DNA from: Methylocaldum marinum
Lineage (GTDB): Bacteria > Pseudomonadota > Gammaproteobacteria > Methylococcales > Methylococcaceae
Assembly: GCF_003584645.1 (NCBI RefSeq)
Contig: NZ_AP017928.1
Coordinates: 1,700,981-1,764,980 of the forward strand
DNA length: 64,000 bases
Direction of reading: 5' to 3'
The position numbers were made by a program, and so were the translations under genes. Under the pieces are notes generated by a model. The model saw only the letters and a list, made by a program, of their open reading frames with translations. It ran no database searches and was not told the DNA's origin. The number at the start of each line of letters is the position of its first letter. Position 1 is the first letter of the stretch. Shown here one piece after another: positions 1-9,682 of this stretch.

Positions 1-1
1 C

Positions 2-217
2 TATTACTGGGCCGCCAGCCGTCCCGACTATGTAAACGTGGAACCGGGCGCGGATGGCCTGAGCCATGGCGACATGTGGCTGGCGAAGCGCTACACCGGC
101 GAATATATCCCGGACAACCGCACCGACACCCGACTGGTGTCCTACGACGATCTGTTCAAGGATTGGGAAAAGGAACTGCGCTTCATCATCCAGGGCCGGG
201 ACGCGGAGACCTCATGA
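2..217 (+). CDS. 3' end of a probable LodA-like (CTQ-type) oxidase, partial
   Basis: An open frame runs in from the left edge and gives 71 C-terminal residues before TGA. It contains a YYWAASRPDYV stretch that resembles the (W)WPAxRPDDV segment I recall near the end of LodA/GoxA-type L-amino-acid oxidases, which carry a cysteine tryptophylquinone cofactor. The next two genes (radical SAM/SPASM and FAD monooxygenase) are of kinds used to mature such protein-derived cofactors, which supports the reading. The stop overlaps the next start (ATGA). Most of the gene lies outside the window, so the family call is inference; another rSAM-modified substrate protein is the main alternative. Confidence 0.45.
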   Translation, partial: YYWAASRPDYVNVEPGADGLSHGDMWLAKRYTGEYIPDNRTDTRLVSYDDLFKDWEKELRFIIQGRDAETS

Positions 218-1614
218 GCGCCGTTCCGCGATGGACCGATGCCGAACCGCTGGCCCGCCTCCTGGTACGGCAGGCGGCGGGCGATGCCAAACCCCGCTCG
301 CCGCAGGTACACCTGCTGGCGCGGAGCGGCATCCCGCAGTTGTGGGTAGTGAATGGCTCGCGGCTGTACGACCTGCCTCCCGAACTAACGGACCGCTTTG
401 CCGCCGTGCTGGACGCGGGCGACGAAACGGCCCTGGCCGGGCTGCTCGGCACTGTTGGCCTGACCGCGGCGCCCGCCATCGACGACACGCCCCTCGCCCA
501 TCCGCCGCTGCACGCCTTATCCCTGGCGGTGGCGCAAGCCTGCAACCTGGGCTGTAGCTATTGCTACGCGCAGCAAGGCAGTTTCGGCGGTCCCGCCAAA
601 CAAATGCCCCTGACCGTAGCGCGTCAAGCGGTGGACCAGCTGCTGGCCGAAGCCGCGCCAGGCACCAAGGTCAATCTGGCCTTCCTGGGCGGCGAACCCT
701 TGGCGAACAGAGCAGTGTTGCGGGCCACCACCGACTATGCGGCGACGAAAGCGGCGGCGCGGGGCGTGTCCATTAACTTTTCCATAACCACCAATGGCAC
801 CTTGCTGGAACCGTCGGACGCGGAATTCTTCGAGGCCCATGGATTCGCGGTCACAGTGAGCCTGGACGGCAGCCGGGAGGTCCACGACCGGCTGCGGCCC
901 TTCAAGAACGGTTCGGGCAGCTTCGACCGCATCCTAGCCCGGACCCGCCCCTTGTTGGAACGGCAGCGCCGGATGCAGGTATCGGTCCGCATTACTGTTA
1001 CCCCCGCCAACCTCGACCTGCCCGCAACCCTGGATGAATTCATCACGCTGGGGTTCCACAGCGTCGGCTTCTCGCCCCTCCTGCGCTCGGTCAATGGCGC
1101 GGCGGAAATGCGGCCGACGGATCTGGAGACGATGCTGGAAGCGATGATTGCCTGCGGGCTGGCCACCGAGCGGGCAATCCTCGGCGGGCGGCGCTATCCC
1201 TTTCTCAACCTGGTCAACGCACTGCGGGAACTGCACCGGGGTACCCACCGGCCCTATCCGTGCGGGGCAGGGGCGGGCTATTTTGGGGTGTCGGCGGAAG
1301 GGGAACTGGCAGCCTGCCATCGCTTTGTGGATGACGAGCAAGGCCGGATGGGCCATCTAGCGGCTGGACCCGATCCCGCCCGGCAAACGGCATGGCTGGC
1401 CGAGCGCCATGTCCACCGCCAGGAGCCGTGCCAAAGCTGCTGGGCGCGGTATCTCTGCGGCGGCGGCTGCCATCATGAAGTATTGGCGCGGGGCCGCACC
1501 GCCTGCGACTTCATCCGGGGCTGGCTGCATTACACCATGCAAGCCTATGGCCGCTTATCCCGCCTCTGCCCAAACTGGTTCGACGCAGCCCCGGAGCACC
1601 GTGCCGGCCTATGA
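214..1614 (+). CDS. Radical SAM/SPASM peptide-modifying maturase
   Basis: The product is 466 aa. Residues about 110-118 hold the radical SAM cluster motif CNLGCSYC (CX3CX2C), followed by LGGEPL (GGE motif) and TTNGT. The C-terminal part has the Cys pattern of a SPASM domain with auxiliary Fe-S clusters: PCGAG, AACHRF, then CQSCWARYLCGGGC. The overall plan resembles QhpD and the sulfatase-maturase/PqqE group, which install cross-links or oxidise residues in protein substrates. I place the start at the ATG that overlaps the upstream stop; a longer frame from 76 only reads through the previous gene. The likely substrate is the upstream oxidase, with the downstream flavoprotein as partner. Chemistry is inferred from family, not shown. 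Confidence 0.85.
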   Translation: MSAVPRWTDAEPLARLLVRQAAGDAKPRSPQVHLLARSGIPQLWVVNGSRLYDLPPELTDRFAAVLDAGDETALAGLLGTVGLTAAPAIDDTPLAHPPLHALSLAVAQACNLGCSYCYAQQGSFGGPAKQMPLTVARQAVDQLLAEAAPGTKVNLAFLGGEPLANRAVLRATTDYAATKAAARGVSINFSITTNGTLLEPSDAEFFEAHGFAVTVSLDGSREVHDRLRPFKNGSGSFDRILARTRPLLERQRRMQVSVRITVTPANLDLPATLDEFITLGFHSVGFSPLLRSVNGAAEMRPTDLETMLEAMIACGLATERAILGGRRYPFLNLVNALRELHRGTHRPYPCGAGAGYFGVSAEGELAACHRFVDDEQGRMGHLAAGPDPARQTAWLAERHVHRQEPCQSCWARYLCGGGCHHEVLARGRTACDFIRGWLHYTMQAYGRLSRLCPNWFDAAPEHRAGL

Positions 1615-3067
1615 TGTCGTGGTGCTGGGAGCCGGTCCCGCTGGCACCAGCGCCGCTCTGCGGCTCGCCGCGCTCGGGCACCGTACCGCCCTAGTGGAAC
1701 GATCTGACTTCCCCCGACCTCATGTGGGCGAATCGCTCTCCCCCGGCATTGGCAATATTCTCGACTATCTCGGCCTGCCCGGTCTTGCCACGGCGGCGAG
1801 TGGCTTGAGTGACCTGCCAGGCTGGTTGCTATGGGACGATCCGGAACCCCGCCCGATTCTCCCGGAACAGCGCGGTCCCGCCTGCATGGTGGACCGCGCC
1901 CGGTTCGATGCCTTGCTGCTGGACGCCGCCCGGACGCGGGGCGTGGCGGTGCTGCAACCGGCGCGGCTCCTGGCGAGTGAGCGGAACGGCGACACTTGGC
2001 GACTTACGATCCGGCATGGCGCGGCGGAAATGCGGCTACACACCCGGTTGCTGCTGGACGCCACGGGCCGCGCCGGGCAGCGTCCGCGGCGCCGCCTACC
2101 GCTTTCGGCGGAGACCCTGTCGATTTGCGCCCGCGTCGAGGCCGGCACGCTGCCCCATGCCACCCACATCGAAGCCCTGCCCGAAGGCTGGCTATGGGGT
2201 TCGCCCCACCCCGCGGGCGATTACCGGATCATGGCCTTCGTCGATCCGGTCAACTCCCTCCGGCCCGCCGCTCGCCTTTCAGCCTTGTTGGAGCGTAGCC
2301 GCTTATTCAATGCCGCTCAAGGCCGGGTCACGGCGGTGCTGGTCCGGCCCGCCACCGCCCATTGTGACGCCGAGCCATGGCGGGAGGGCCGCATCAAGCT
2401 GGGTGACGCCGCTTTCGCACTGGACCCGCTGTCCTCCTCCGGGGTCGAAAAGGCGATGCGCTTCGCCTTGCAAACCGTAATCGCCGTTAACACCTTGCTC
2501 AGGGAGCCGACCTCCACGGAATTGGCCCGCGAGTTCTATGAGGACCGCCTTACCCAGGCCGTGATCACCCATGGACGTTGGACAGCGGGCTATTACGCCC
2601 GCGCTTTCGGCATGGCGGAACAGCCCTTCTGGCAGGCCCGCGCCAAGCCTTGGCAATTGCCATCCGATGGGGACGCATCGCCCTGGTGGGAACGGCTGCG
2701 GTTGGCGCTGGCCGAACCTGCCTCGGCGGAGAGTGTCGATGCGCCACCCCTCCCGCCCATTTCGGCATTGAATGATCCGGTCCACGCCTGGAACAGACCG
2801 GTGGCGCTTTGCCCAGAGTTACGCATCGTCCAGGTACCCTGCGTGATTGATGATTGTGTGCGGCGGGGGGCGGCGGTAGCCCATCCTGCTCTCGCGCACC
2901 CTGTGGCATTCCTGGCCGGGGTTGAGCTGGTGCCTCTGCTGGACGCTGTTCCCGTAGTGGGCAGCCTGGGGCAACTGGTCGGGCAATGGGCCGATACTGT
3001 GCCGCGTCAGGCGGCGGTTCGGATGGCGGGATGGCTTCTGCAACGGGGCGTGCTGCGGCTGGTATAA
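1601..3067 (+). CDS. FAD-dependent monooxygenase, LodB/QhpG/tryptophan-halogenase-like
   Basis: About 488 aa. The N-terminus has a Rossmann FAD motif (VVVLGAGPAGTSAALRLA), then the RSDFPRPHVGESLSPG segment typical of the tryptophan-halogenase-like fold shared by LodB and QhpG. The mid-protein segment GDAAFALDPLSSSGVEKA matches the second flavin motif. Halogenases keep a WxWxIP motif, which I do not see, so hydroxylation or oxidation of a Trp in the partner protein is more likely than halogenation. I chose the GTG at 1601, with GGAG 4-5 bases before it and a 14-base overlap with the radical SAM gene; ATG 1547 is an alternative. LodB-type proteins are needed for CTQ formation in LodA, which fits the upstream partial gene. 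Confidence 0.75.
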   Translation: MPAYDVVVLGAGPAGTSAALRLAALGHRTALVERSDFPRPHVGESLSPGIGNILDYLGLPGLATAASGLSDLPGWLLWDDPEPRPILPEQRGPACMVDRARFDALLLDAARTRGVAVLQPARLLASERNGDTWRLTIRHGAAEMRLHTRLLLDATGRAGQRPRRRLPLSAETLSICARVEAGTLPHATHIEALPEGWLWGSPHPAGDYRIMAFVDPVNSLRPAARLSALLERSRLFNAAQGRVTAVLVRPATAHCDAEPWREGRIKLGDAAFALDPLSSSGVEKAMRFALQTVIAVNTLLREPTSTELAREFYEDRLTQAVITHGRWTAGYYARAFGMAEQPFWQARAKPWQLPSDGDASPWWERLRLALAEPASAESVDAPPLPPISALNDPVHAWNRPVALCPELRIVQVPCVIDDCVRRGAAVAHPALAHPVAFLAGVELVPLLDAVPVVGSLGQLVGQWADTVPRQAAVRMAGWLLQRGVLRLV

Positions 3068-3382
3068 GGCTGGCCAACAGGCAATAAACAGAATCGTGCT
3101 CTGTTCGTCCGCCAACGCCGCCCCCGTGATTGTCTGTTTTCATCCACCTGGACATATCGAACGTTGTTCTCCAAAGCCGTCATCGGGTCGAAATATCCGG
3201 GTTAGCGCGCCACGCCAACCCAAACCGGGCGACCAAACGCCCAAATCGACTCCTCGCCCTCACCAGAGCATCCGCTCATGAACGCCAGGCGACCCAAGGC
3301 CACACCTCTTCAGCGCCCTGGGGAGCGGCTCGGCCCGGTCCTGTCCGAAGCCGACCGGCCAACGCCGTTCGCCACCGACTGT

Positions 3383-3730
3383 CCTCTGCGCTAACCTGGC
3401 CAATACACCGACGACGAGGCCGGGCCGCACTACAATACGTTCCGGTACTATGATCCCGAGATCGGGCGGTTCATCAGCCAGGACCCGATTGGACTGGCGG
3501 GCGGGTTCAATCTGTACCAGTATGCGCCGAATCCGGTCTCGTGGGTGGATCCGTGGGGTTTGGCACACCAGCCTGGCCACCTGTTAGACTGGCACTTGTT
3601 ACGTCCATCAACAGGCCAATATATGGAAGGAGGTACGTTCAGCGGTTCTATCTCTCCACGTCCTGGACGTCTCACTTTCCAGCAGCAATTGGATGTTCAT
3701 ACAGAGTCGAAGCAGCAGGCTTTATTTTAA
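3383..3730 (+). pseudogene. RHS-family tip remnant with in-frame stop
   Basis: The frame reads [17 protein letters not shown], then [39 protein letters not shown] and DPWGLA, which is the C-terminal RHS-core signature. The consensus before PGQY is usually LRF, so the TAA at 3392-3394 sits where a sense codon is expected. After the DPWGL boundary, 50 residues follow (ending in SKQQALF) as a short variable tip. RHS tips usually carry a toxin; this one matches nothing I know. Upstream frames may hold further decayed RHS sequence but I cannot align it. No immunity gene is evident. This is a displaced or degraded tip cassette, not a complete gene. Confidence 0.8.
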
Positions 3731-4064
3731 CGGGGACAACGCTTCACTCCCTCGGCAAATCAAAACCTTTTACCCGAATTCGTAAGAATTGAACAGCTCT
3801 GACCCATTACCCACAAGTCCTTTGCCTATGGACGCCCGGCCAGTTGCGCCGATCCAAGTGCTTGATTTTCGACTTGCGCCAGCGGGCCATCGCCTTGAAT
3901 CGGAACTTTGGCACGGCAGGCAACCCATTGATTCGAAAGCCGTAAAAAGCTGTGGGTAATGGGGTGGCCTTAAATCCGACTTCTAGTTTGATCGCCCGGG
4001 TCTCCTCACCACCGGCGCAGATGTGTGTAGTAAAGCCAAATTCTTGAACGATTACCCGCACCTC
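3731..4064. other. Gene-free spacer with a 12-bp inverted repeat
   Basis: No recognisable gene. CCCATTACCCAC at 3803-3814 is repeated inverted as GTGGGTAATGGG at 3952-3963, framing about 160 bases and suggesting a small degraded element. A minus-strand frame of 84 codons (3807-4061) crosses it; the product is basic near its end but matches no family I know, and I do not call it a gene. Confidence 0.4.
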
Positions 4065-4119
4065 GACATAGAAAATCAGCTACCACCCGCTCTGCGGGTG
4101 GTAGCTGATTTTCTATGTC
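4065..4119. repeat. Perfect 26-bp inverted repeat with 3-nt loop
   Basis: Two 26-base arms (4065-4090 and 4094-4119) are exact reverse complements around the loop TCT. The core GCTACCACCCGC/GCGGGTGGTAGC is the kind of hairpin found at ends of IS200/IS605 (TnpB-type) elements, though no tnpA or tnpB is present. It lies 42 bases past the stop of the minus-strand toxin remnant and has no T-run on either side, so it is not a standard terminator. Confidence 0.85.
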
Positions 4120-4160
4120 TACATTGTTTACAACTATTATTGCTTTTGGGCTTTGCAACA

Positions 4161-4680
<520 letters not shown>

Positions 4681-4968
4681 TCATTCCCAGGGCAGTTTCG
4701 TTGCCAGCAGCTGGCGCAGTTTCTCGTTGGTTGCGGGCGGTGCATCCAACAGCGCCGTGAATGCCTCGAACTGTTCTTCGCTTAAGGTGAAGTAGCGGCG
4801 CTCCAGTAAGACATTTTCCGCTTCCCGGCAAGCCGCTTCGAGCATGAAATCCGAACGATTCTTTCCCAAAGCATCCGCGGCCTTGTCGATGAGGTCGCGC
4901 TGGGTCGTCCGCGCACGGATGTTAATCATCACGTTGCGCGCTGAAGGGGGATGGTGTTCGCTGGGCAT
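4681..4968 (-). CDS. DUF1778 antitoxin (TacA-like)
   Basis: 95 aa. The N-terminal part (INIRARTTQRDLIDKAADAL, then GKNRSDFMLEAACREAE) is a ribbon-helix-helix DNA-binding domain of the DUF1778 family; the C-terminal part (FTLSEEQFEAFTALLDAPP) is the segment that wraps the GNAT toxin. The gene precedes the toxin by 9 bases, the usual order for these pairs, and the complex normally represses its own promoter. The reading frame is intact although the toxin is frameshifted. Start could be this ATG or the internal ATG 13 codons later. Confidence 0.85.
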   Translation of the reverse strand: MPSEHHPPSARNVMINIRARTTQRDLIDKAADALGKNRSDFMLEAACREAENVLLERRYFTLSEEQFEAFTALLDAPPATNEKLRQLLATKLPWE

Positions 4969-5053
4969 AAGAGGTAAGCCTCACTACATTAGACATTATC
5001 GGAAACCGGTATAATCGTATTTCACTGACTACAACACCGATTGAACCTGAACG

Positions 5054-5314
5054 ATGCTTTGCTACGAAGATCTCAAGGGGAAACCCAAGACCTTGATGGC
5101 TATGACCAGCCTGAAGCCCTCCGAATTCGACGAGCTATTGGTCCACTTTACGGCCGCCTGGAAAGAAACGACCTGAATAGACGCCTCCAAGGGCGGGCGT
5201 CCTCCGGTGATCGCGACCATGACCGACCGGCTGTTGTTCATCCTGTTCTACCTGAAGACTTACCCCCTGAAAAACAACTTGGTGGGCGGCCTGGAGGACA
5301 GGCAAGTTAGCTGA
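5054..5314 (+). pseudogene. Transposase N-terminal fragment (IS5-like) with in-frame stop
   Basis: The frame starts MLCYEDLKGKPKTLMAMTSL, continues KPSEFDELLVHF, meets TGA at 5174-5176, then stays in frame with GGRPPVIATMTDRLLFILFY and LKTYPLKNN before TGA at 5312. This is the N-terminal helix-turn-helix part of the DDE transposases whose products begin with a (T)YxxLKxKPxxLxxLTSL segment. The DDE catalytic part is missing, so it is a dead remnant. Its location beside the TA and RHS remnants marks this stretch as an insertion hot spot. Confidence 0.7.
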
Positions 5315-5355
5315 ATTTTGAGTCGGGCTATTTAAGGGCCGGATTAATAACCCGG

Positions 5356-7314
5356 TCAACTGGGCTGTTCCCGTGCTAATCCGAGCGGTTGCCGGGTCTC
5401 TGGGGCGTCCGCAGCAGAGGTATGCCAGGATGGGGTTACAACCGGCATTCGACAGCTTTCACCGCCGATGAAAGGCAGGTGCATGATAAATTCGCTACCT
5501 TTGCCCAACCCTTCGCTCCTGGCTTCGATTCTGCCATCGTGCAATTCGACGATTTTGTGCACGATGGCCAAGCCGAGTCCCAATCCACCTTCGGACCGAT
5601 CGAGGGTGCGTTCGGCCTGGGTGAAAATCTCGAACAGGCGGGGCACAAGCGCCGGGACGATGCCCTCGCCGCTATCACGGACCGAAACGACCGCTTCATC
5701 GGCACGACAGGTCACAGTCAGCCAAATACTCCCGCCTTCCGGAGTGTACTTGGCCGCGTTGTCGAGCAGATTGGACAGGGCCTGCGTCAACCGCACACTG
5801 TCTCCTTCGACCAACACCTCCCTGTCCGGAATCGCGACGCTCAGCGTCTGATGTCGTTCCTCGATCAGTGGCCCGCTGATTTCCACGGCTTGCTGGATCA
5901 ACGCGCTCATACTCACGCGAACCTTGTGAAGGATCAATTTGCCCTGCACGATCCGGGAGACGTCCAAGAGTTCATCCACCAACCGCGTCAGGTGGGTTAC
6001 CTGACGGGTAATTACATCGCTTGCCCAGCGTAACCGGGGCTCGCCCGCATCGATCTTGCGTATGATTTGAGCTGCGCTGCGGATTGGGGCAAGCGGATTC
6101 CGGAGCTCATGACCGAGCATCGCAAGAAATTCGTTCTTTCTGAGGTCATTCTCCTGTAGCGCCTCAACCTGCTTTCGCTCGGTAATATCGCGCAGGATCA
6201 CGGTGAAGAGCTTTTGTCCGGCGACTTCGGTCTGCGAGATCGATGCCTCGATCGGAAACTCTTCGCCATTGCCGCGCATGGCGCTCAGTGTACCGAGCCG
6301 GCCCATCACGCGCTTGGTCACACCGCTTTCGTGGAATTTACGAACGTGCTTCCGGTGAGCCTCGCGAACGGCTTCGGGAATGAACCGATCCAATGACGCG
6401 CCGATCGCTTCCGCCGCAGGGCAACCGAAAATCCGGGCGGCCGCCGTATTGAACAAGACGATTCGTTGTGCGGCATTGATCGTTATGATGGCGTCCATCG
6501 CCGACTCGATGACGCTATCCAGTCGAGCGTGGCTTTCCTCCAGTTGTCGCTCGGCCAGTTTCTGAGCGGTAACATCTCGGGTGATCTTGGCGAAACCGCG
6601 AAGGCGGCCATCGGCGTCCCGCAGTGCGTTAAGAATGACCTCCGCCCGGAACATGGAGCCGTCCTTGCACACCCGCCAGCCTTCCACCTGATAGCGTCCT
6701 TGGGTGATAGCCAGCGCCATTTCCCTCTGAGGCAAGCCGGCTTCCCGATCCTCCCGGGTATAAAACAGAGAAACATGCCGGCCGATCACCTCGTCGGCTG
6801 ACCAGCCTTTGATTCGTTCCGCACCGGCATTCCAGCTAACGATTCGCCCGTCGGGATCGAGCATGAAGAGTGCGTAGTCCCTTACCCCATCGACGAGCAG
6901 CCGGAAGCGTTCGTCACTGGCACGGAGCTCCTCTTTTTGCTCGATGGCAACCTGCAGCGCACCCTTTTCGAGTTTACGTAGGTGCGAAACCAGAACGCTG
7001 AGTGCTGCTCCCATACCCGAAAACAGCAAGAGGCGCAGCAACTCCCTTTTCTCCGCGACCAGCAAAGACAAGGAGGGTCCAACGAGAAAGTAGGCACTCA
7101 CGAACGCGCTTAACACGGTCGCGAACAGTCCCGCTTTGAATCCCCCGAAGTAGGTCGCCAGAATCACTCCGCTCAAAAATATGTTGATCGTGGGTGCTTC
7201 CGCGAAGATCGGTCGTAGGGACAGCTGGAGCATGAGTAACAACGCCGTCGACAACGCCGCGACAAAATAGCCGTTTAAAAGAAAGCGTTGATTCAATTTG
7301 AATTTAATCATCAC
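5356..7314 (-). CDS. PAS-domain sensor histidine kinase with DUF4118-like membrane region
   Basis: 652 aa. Residues about 10-110 form four membrane segments with the spacing of the KdpD-type DUF4118 domain. Two PAS domains follow (about 130-255 and 260-385; NAGAERIKGWSADEVIG and GFAKITRDVTAQK mark the first, MDAIITIN and TVILRDITERK the second). The HisKA domain has the H-box FLAMLGHELRNPLAPIRSA, and the ATPase domain has the N box (LSNLLDNAAKYTPEGG) and G boxes (DSGEGI, GLGLGLAIV). It has no receiver or Hpt domain and no neighbouring response regulator, so it is an orphan kinase. The signal is unknown. On the plus side nothing overlaps it except antisense shadows. Confidence 0.9.
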   Translation of the reverse strand: MMIKFKLNQRFLLNGYFVAALSTALLLMLQLSLRPIFAEAPTINIFLSGVILATYFGGFKAGLFATVLSAFVSAYFLVGPSLSLLVAEKRELLRLLLFSGMGAALSVLVSHLRKLEKGALQVAIEQKEELRASDERFRLLVDGVRDYALFMLDPDGRIVSWNAGAERIKGWSADEVIGRHVSLFYTREDREAGLPQREMALAITQGRYQVEGWRVCKDGSMFRAEVILNALRDADGRLRGFAKITRDVTAQKLAERQLEESHARLDSVIESAMDAIITINAAQRIVLFNTAAARIFGCPAAEAIGASLDRFIPEAVREAHRKHVRKFHESGVTKRVMGRLGTLSAMRGNGEEFPIEASISQTEVAGQKLFTVILRDITERKQVEALQENDLRKNEFLAMLGHELRNPLAPIRSAAQIIRKIDAGEPRLRWASDVITRQVTHLTRLVDELLDVSRIVQGKLILHKVRVSMSALIQQAVEISGPLIEERHQTLSVAIPDREVLVEGDSVRLTQALSNLLDNAAKYTPEGGSIWLTVTCRADEAVVSVRDSGEGIVPALVPRLFEIFTQAERTLDRSEGGLGLGLAIVHKIVELHDGRIEARSEGLGKGSEFIMHLPFIGGESCRMPVVTPSWHTSAADAPETRQPLGLAREQPS

Positions 7315-8665
7315 AGGATGGTGGAAAGCACCCGTTTTAGCCGAATAGACGTTTTATACACCCGGGAAGGCGGCGTTTTCCCGGAGAGTTGGAGAACCGG
7401 ACTCGACTTATCGCGCATTGGAGGACAATTTGTCGGACGGCCTCGAGCTCTTAAAATCATCTTTTACGTCGGACAAATAACGTACCGTCCGGGAAAGAGG
7501 CGTTTGCTGGACTATTGAGTTCACACAAAGATGCTGCTGAGCCAATGCGGCGGCGTGTCTCCAAGCTGATAGTTCGACAGTCGAAGTCCATAGCCATATA
7601 GTCACCATGCCGCGGAACTTCAGGACCGATCGTCACTCCCGTTTATCCCTTCTGGGCCTTTTGATCGGAGCAGGGATAGCCTGACGCGGCGGCACGCCGC
7701 ACGCGTCAAGGCCTAAGCGAGTACCGGTCTTGCCGGCGGCCTAAGGTACCGGGAGGGTATTTACCTGCCTGACGAATAGCCTATTGCACGTCGCCGCAAA
7801 GATGATGCGGGCACCCGCAATCCCAAAGTCAAGCCTATTAGACAAGAGAATTCGCCGGCGTTCCAAACCGAACATACAAACGCGAGGTAATTCTTGGGTT
7901 CCGTTGACAGGATGGAGCAGAAGTTTGTCGATTCTGCGGTTATTTCGTGGTTCGTACTCTGCTGACTAACCCGCAAACAGAACCTACAATCCCAAATCGC
8001 TCCAATTGCCAAGAACCAAGCGTCCACCAAACGCTATGCGAATTTATGATTTCCGGTTTTCTTAACGATCGAAAATCATGAGTGTAACCCGTGGGGTTGC
8101 CGAAATTACCAGGTTCGGACCCTCCAGAAAGTCCGTCGGCATTGCCTCTTCGATGACCTTTAGATTTACTGATGGTCAAGAAAGTAAAGCCACGAGAGTC
8201 CCCTCTCCCTCTGGGACAAATCGGCAGGGCGAGGCGCAACGCGACGAGCGGGCAGGCCAGGATGGGGGCCCGGACTCGCGAGCGAAGCGGGGCAGCGTCG
8301 CGTGGCGAGGCCGATTTGCACGCGTGGCGGAACAAAACTGTTCTGATGCCGTGGTTCTGCCGAAAGGTCCGCGAACCATCGAAAAGCATCTCGGTTGGAG
8401 ACAAAAATCGGGCGAATGTTCAGATGGGAACAAGCTGGCCGCTTCTCTTTCAAAAAATTGTAAAGAAAAGACTGGTATCGCCAGCTGGAATTCGAACAAG
8501 AATGCGGAATCGGGAACCGTGAGGCGCCGCCGAAACTACGTCGCCACACCGGCGCGAATGGACAGAATCCTCAGCTCGGGCCAATGAGTCCCTGGCATTG
8601 CCCTATGCATCAGGATATGCCAGGGGTTTACACTTTGGCTTCAGATTTCCCTAAATCGGCTCACA
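7315..8665. other. 1.35-kb stretch without a supported gene
   Basis: Several frames of 60-170 codons exist here on both strands, but none shows a domain, a good start site or similarity I recognise, and they overlap one another. A GC-rich hairpin lies at 7682-7708. An inverted repeat CCCTGGCAT/ATGCCAGGG (8590-8598 and 8617-8625) lies just past the end of the minus-strand gene at 8666 and could end its transcript, though it lacks a T-run. The stretch could hold decayed genes or an untranslated RNA. Confidence 0.5.
7682..7708. repeat. GC-rich hairpin (REP-like)
   Basis: TGACGCG and GCGGC on the left pair with GCCGC and CGCGTCA on the right, giving a stem of about 12 bp with a single unpaired base. 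No T-run follows. It could be a REP-type palindrome; I see no second full copy in the window. Confidence 0.5.
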
Positions 8666-9097
8666 TTACTTCAAGCGTAACGCTGACGAAGCGGAACGGC
8701 TATTCGTCCCTTGGGCCCCGATAGCCGAGACATTTAGAATCACGGACGCATTGCCTACTTGGAAGCTGCCACCGGGCGGCAGCACGACCTCAGCGTTAAC
8801 CGAAAACGCCTGGGATTCGCCTGTGCAACGAAAGGACGGTGCATCTTGATTTGTCGACTGTGACGAGCCGGCGATGAAAGAGCCGGCAACATTCTGCAGG
8901 ACTGCAGCACTCGCGGTAAATGACTCTCCGGTGCTGCAGACTACCGAACCGGTCACGGTAGCAACTGTGTTTGATTCACTTAGAGCCGCCTCGGGATCCA
9001 CCCCGATGAATTCGACATCCGCCATGGCCGATCCGGCCGTTATCAGCAATGCGGCAGACATTCCGGCGGCTTTTACGATGAATCGCGAATGGTTCAT
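8666..9097 (-). CDS. Secreted protein of unknown function
   Basis: 143 aa. I start it at the ATG giving MNHSRFIVKAAGMSAALLIT because GGAGAAGAG lies just before it; the frame opens seven codons earlier. A Sec signal peptide ends near SAMA. The mature part is rich in Ser, Ala, Val and Thr, has two cysteines (VVCSTGE and FRCTGES) that could form a disulfide, and alternating hydrophobic stretches that suggest a beta-sandwich. I do not recognise the family. It stands alone, with a long upstream region, and its job is unknown. Confidence 0.65.
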   Translation of the reverse strand: MNHSRFIVKAAGMSAALLITAGSAMADVEFIGVDPEAALSESNTVATVTGSVVCSTGESFTASAAVLQNVAGSFIAGSSQSTNQDAPSFRCTGESQAFSVNAEVVLPPGGSFQVGNASVILNVSAIGAQGTNSRSASSALRLK

Positions 9098-9682
9098 GAA
9101 CTCTTCTCCTGTCATCATGAAGTGGTAATAGTCGATGGTTCCTAGAGCGTTCGTCCAAACGCCGCCACTTTCATGTCAAGCTCCATGCCAGTTCCCTACC
9201 TATTTGTTTTTACGGATTTTTTCAATTCCGTGAAAAGATCCTTTTTGTTAACTTTTTGTAACATTCGCCTGTCTTATGCCTGCCTGTACACCCGATTCAG
9301 ACGATCGCCGACCGTCCGCCCTTAAAATTAAGTGCGCCGGAATCTTCCATATACCATTGATCTATAAAGCTGCCGACTCAACCCAGGCACTACAGCCAAC
9401 AGGCCCATGCGCTGTAAAATTTTCTGACAATCTTGTACAGCTCTGCGGTGGCCGATCGAGCCCTGCCCGATCGCCCTCAGCGTCCGGCAGCAATCGTCCC
9501 CCTCTCGATCTTTTCGATCCCTACAGTGGGCGCCACGACGACGCCAAAGGGGAACGCAGCGACCATACGGAAATTCCTCCGAAATTGCCATGCGTCTTCC
9601 AACGACCAGGCTGCCGCTTTCGAATTCACAGGGATGTCGGATGGTTTCGGTCTCGATGCGGTTCAACCGTTGTCTGCTACAG
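9098..9682. other. Spacer with no supported gene
   Basis: The 5' part is AT-rich (runs of T near 9205-9260) and probably holds the promoter of the minus-strand secreted gene. The rest has short, mutually overlapping frames on both strands (for example 9276-9686 plus and 9328-9666 minus) with no domain signal. I see nothing that can be named. Confidence 0.4.

Noticed and set aside
3807..4061. 84-codon minus-strand frame
   Set aside because: Crosses a degraded repeat unit and matches nothing; probably not coding.
8078..8587. 169-codon plus-strand frame
   Set aside because: Overlaps several other open frames, with no start site or known motif.
9328..9666. 112-codon minus-strand frame after the methyltransferase gene
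   Set aside because: Rich in Arg and Cys with no domain; competing frames cover the same span.
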